Source: Dallia pectoralis (taxonomy: Eukaryota; Chordata; Actinopteri; Esociformes; Umbridae). From it: a DNA stretch of 64,000 nt. This document shows, in pieces, positions 62,130-64,000 of this stretch. The DNA is taken from NCBI GenBank assembly GCA_029465975.1, contig CM055730.1:6364801-6428800 (forward strand), read 5' to 3'. The notes below the pieces were generated by a model. It saw only the letters and a program-made list of their open reading frames with translations, was not told the origin of the DNA and did not search any database. How positions within the stretch are numbered: the stretch's first letter is position 1; every line of letters begins with the position of its first letter. The position numbers were made by a program, and so were the translations under genes.

Positions 62130-62625
62130 TGGATTAATGAACTGATCAATCCGTCTGATTACTGATCAACTGATCCATTGACGGGACCCACAGTCAGAGA
62201 CTTGTTGTCTTGTTCTTTCTTACTGATTCATTTGATCGTCGGCTCGCCCACTTTGTTTGGAATGCTTTTCAGACTCTGTACATATTATGATATCACACTG
62301 TATAATGTCTCTGTCCTGAGTGCGTTTGGAGCACACAGGCTGTGTTTTGGAATGAGGACTCAACGCTTCACCTATACATTTGCTTTTCTAATTCACGCTG
62401 ATGATGAGCAACAACCAATTAGAACGGAGAAAGTACAGGAAGAAGCATGCTGGTGATAAAGAGACGGGCGGAAAACGTAAACCGAACAGGGTTGGAAATG
62501 GTAAGGGGACGGCCGTGGGAATTTAGGATTTATCCGTGGAATACGTGAAGGAATAAAAAGGCACTTCATCCTCCGCCTCAGGAATGTTGAGGTGTCAGTA
62601 CAGTATTCAACTGGTCGTACTACAC
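62130..62625 (+). other. ryr2: ryr2 3' UTR with candidate poly(A) signal
   Basis: Sequence after the stop has no further conserved coding. An AATAAA at 62552-62557 is followed by GT-rich bases (about 62585-62600), a plausible cleavage site. The transcript end is not proven. Confidence 0.5.
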
Positions 62626-62712
62626 TTAGAGTACAACACGTACAGTACTACACGTACAGTACTACACGAACAGTACCTACACGTACAGTACTACACATAC
62701 AGTACTACACTG
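62625..62712. repeat. 14-15 bp repeat (tacagtactacacg) downstream of ryr2
   Basis: About six copies with small differences. Confidence 0.88.
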
Positions 62713-62744
62713 GATCAGAGGCCAAGGACAGATGAGAGCGATTG

Positions 62745-64000
62745 ACTGAGAGATGGAAGGCTGAATCGAGGGAGTGACAGATGGAGGGAGTGACAGATGG
62801 AGGGAGTGACAGATGGAGGGAGTGACAGATGGAGGGAGTGATAGATGGAGGGAGTGATAGATTGAGGGAGTGATAGATGGAGGGAGGGACAGATGGAGGG
62901 AGTGACAGATGGAGGGAGTGACAGATGGAGGGAGTGATGGATGGAGGGAGTGATGGATGGAGGGAGTGACAGATGGAGGGAGTGATAGATGGAGGGAGTG
63001 ATAGATGAAGGGAGTGATAGATGGAGGGAGTGATAGATGGAGGGAGTGATAGATGGAAGGAGTGATAGATGGAGGGAGTGACAGATGGAGGGAGTGATAG
63101 ATGGAAGGAGTGATAGATGGAGGGAGTGACAGATGGAGGGAGTGACAGATGGAGGGAGTGATAGATGGAGGGAGGGACAGATGGATGGAGTGATAGATGG
63201 AGGGAGTGAGAGATAGAGGGAGTGATAGATGGAAGGAGTGACAGATGGAGGGAGTGATAGATGGAAGGAGTGATAGATGGAGGGAGTGATAGATGGAGGG
63301 AGTGATAGATGGAGGGAGTGACAGATGGAGGGAGTGACAGATGGAGGGAGTGATAGATGGAGGGAGTGACAGATGGAGGGAGTGACAGATGGAGGGAGTG
63401 ACAGATGGAGGGAGTGACAGATGGAGGGAGTGATAGATGGAGGGAGTGACAGATGGAGGGAGTGACAGATGGAGGGAGTGACAGATGGAGGGAGTGACAG
63501 ATGGAGGGAGTGACAGATGAAGGGAGTGATAGATGGAGGGAGTGATAGATGGAAGGAGTGATAGATGGAGGGAGTGACAGATGGAGGGAGTGACAGATGG
63601 AGGGAGTGACAGATGGAGGGAGTGATAGATGGAGGGAGTGACAGATGGAGGGAGTGACAGATGGAGGGAGTGACAGATGGAGGGAGTGACAGATGGAGGG
63701 AGTGACAGATGGAGGGAGTGATAGATGGAAGGAGTGATAGATGGAGGGAGTGACAGATGGAGGGAGTGACAGATGGAGGGAGTGACAGATGGATGGAGTG
63801 ACAGATGGAGGGAGTGACAGATGGAGGGAGTGACAGATGGAGGGAGTGACAGATGGAGGGAGTGACAGATGGAGGGAGTGACAGATGGAGGGAGTGATAG
63901 ATGGAAGGAGTGATAGATGGAGGGAGTGACAGATGGAGGGAGTGACAGATGGAGGGAGTGACAGATGGAGGGAGTGACAGATGGAGGGAGTGATAGATGG
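62745..64000. repeat. 16-bp minisatellite (gatggagggagtgaca), about 77 copies, cut by window end
   Basis: gatggagggagtgaca/gatggagggagtgata with rare ggaagg and gatgaa variants; purine-rich on the + strand and continuing past the window. Confidence 0.96.

Noticed and set aside
57308..59671. CRISPR-like array or replication origin iterons (26-bp repeats)
   Set aside because: No spacers; head-to-tail minisatellite in an intron of a eukaryotic gene.
60679..62129. Assignment as RyR1 or RyR3
   Set aside because: TVPHGFETH, CWEFF and the terminal Asn are RyR2 features; RyR1 has SDYFDTTP and ends in Ser, RyR3 ends in Gly.
1615..62129. U12-type (minor) introns
   Set aside because: I checked all donors; none reads ATATCC or GTATCC, and all pairs are GT-AG.

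Overview
The window is vertebrate nuclear DNA, almost certainly from a teleost fish. It holds one host gene on the + strand: the 3' two-thirds of a cardiac-type ryanodine receptor, ryr2, the intracellular Ca2+ release channel of the sarcoplasmic/endoplasmic reticulum. I could build 74 coding exons (called e1-e74 here; this is window numbering) from 1615 to the stop codon at 62127-62129. Together they give 10,386 nt in one unbroken frame, which is 3,461 residues. All splice sites are GT-AG. The C-terminal residues (EYEIYRIIFD after the pore, NDYFDTVPHGFETH, CWEFFPAGDCF, final QLN) match RyR2 rather than RyR1 or RyR3. The promoter and the exons for roughly the first 1,500 residues lie upstream of the window.

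Layout: 1-1614 is the end of an upstream intron, mostly a 53-bp minisatellite. e1-e16 (1.6-9.9 kb) encode the SPRY3 tail, divergent region 3 and the second RIH/solenoid part. e17-e26 (11.7-16.7 kb) encode RyR repeats 3/4 with the phosphorylation hot spot. e27-e50 (17-29.9 kb) encode the rest of the solenoid, including the calmodulin-binding helix. e51-e57 (31.7-39.6 kb) encode the core solenoid and the EF-hand pair. e58-e63 cover divergent region 1 and S1/S2. e64-e71 (45.9-56.8 kb) encode S2-S6 and the selectivity filter. e72-e74 (60.7-62.1 kb) encode the zinc-binding C-terminal domain and the stop. The 3' UTR and another minisatellite end the window.

The introns are unusual. By my tally about a third of the window is tandem arrays with units of 8-81 bp, reaching about 90 copies. 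Most start within a few tens of bases of a 5' splice site. In introns i2, i5, i16, i27 and i43 the repeat unit contains the exon end plus the donor, so the gene carries long rows of decoy splice donors. Introns i24, i62 and i63 look like the same thing with weakened or lost GT. Intron i31 shows the mirror case at an acceptor. I consider this splice-junction-seeded repeat system the most interesting feature here.

Two recognisable transposon remnants sit in introns: an internally deleted Tc1/mariner element (about 41.46-42.08 kb) and a 1,165-bp hAT element with a perfect 8-bp target duplication (54,018-55,182). Dispersed fish repeats with TAGTGCACTA-type cores hint at a salmonid/pike-type genome, but I cannot fix the species. 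No RNA genes, CRISPR arrays or prokaryotic features were seen.
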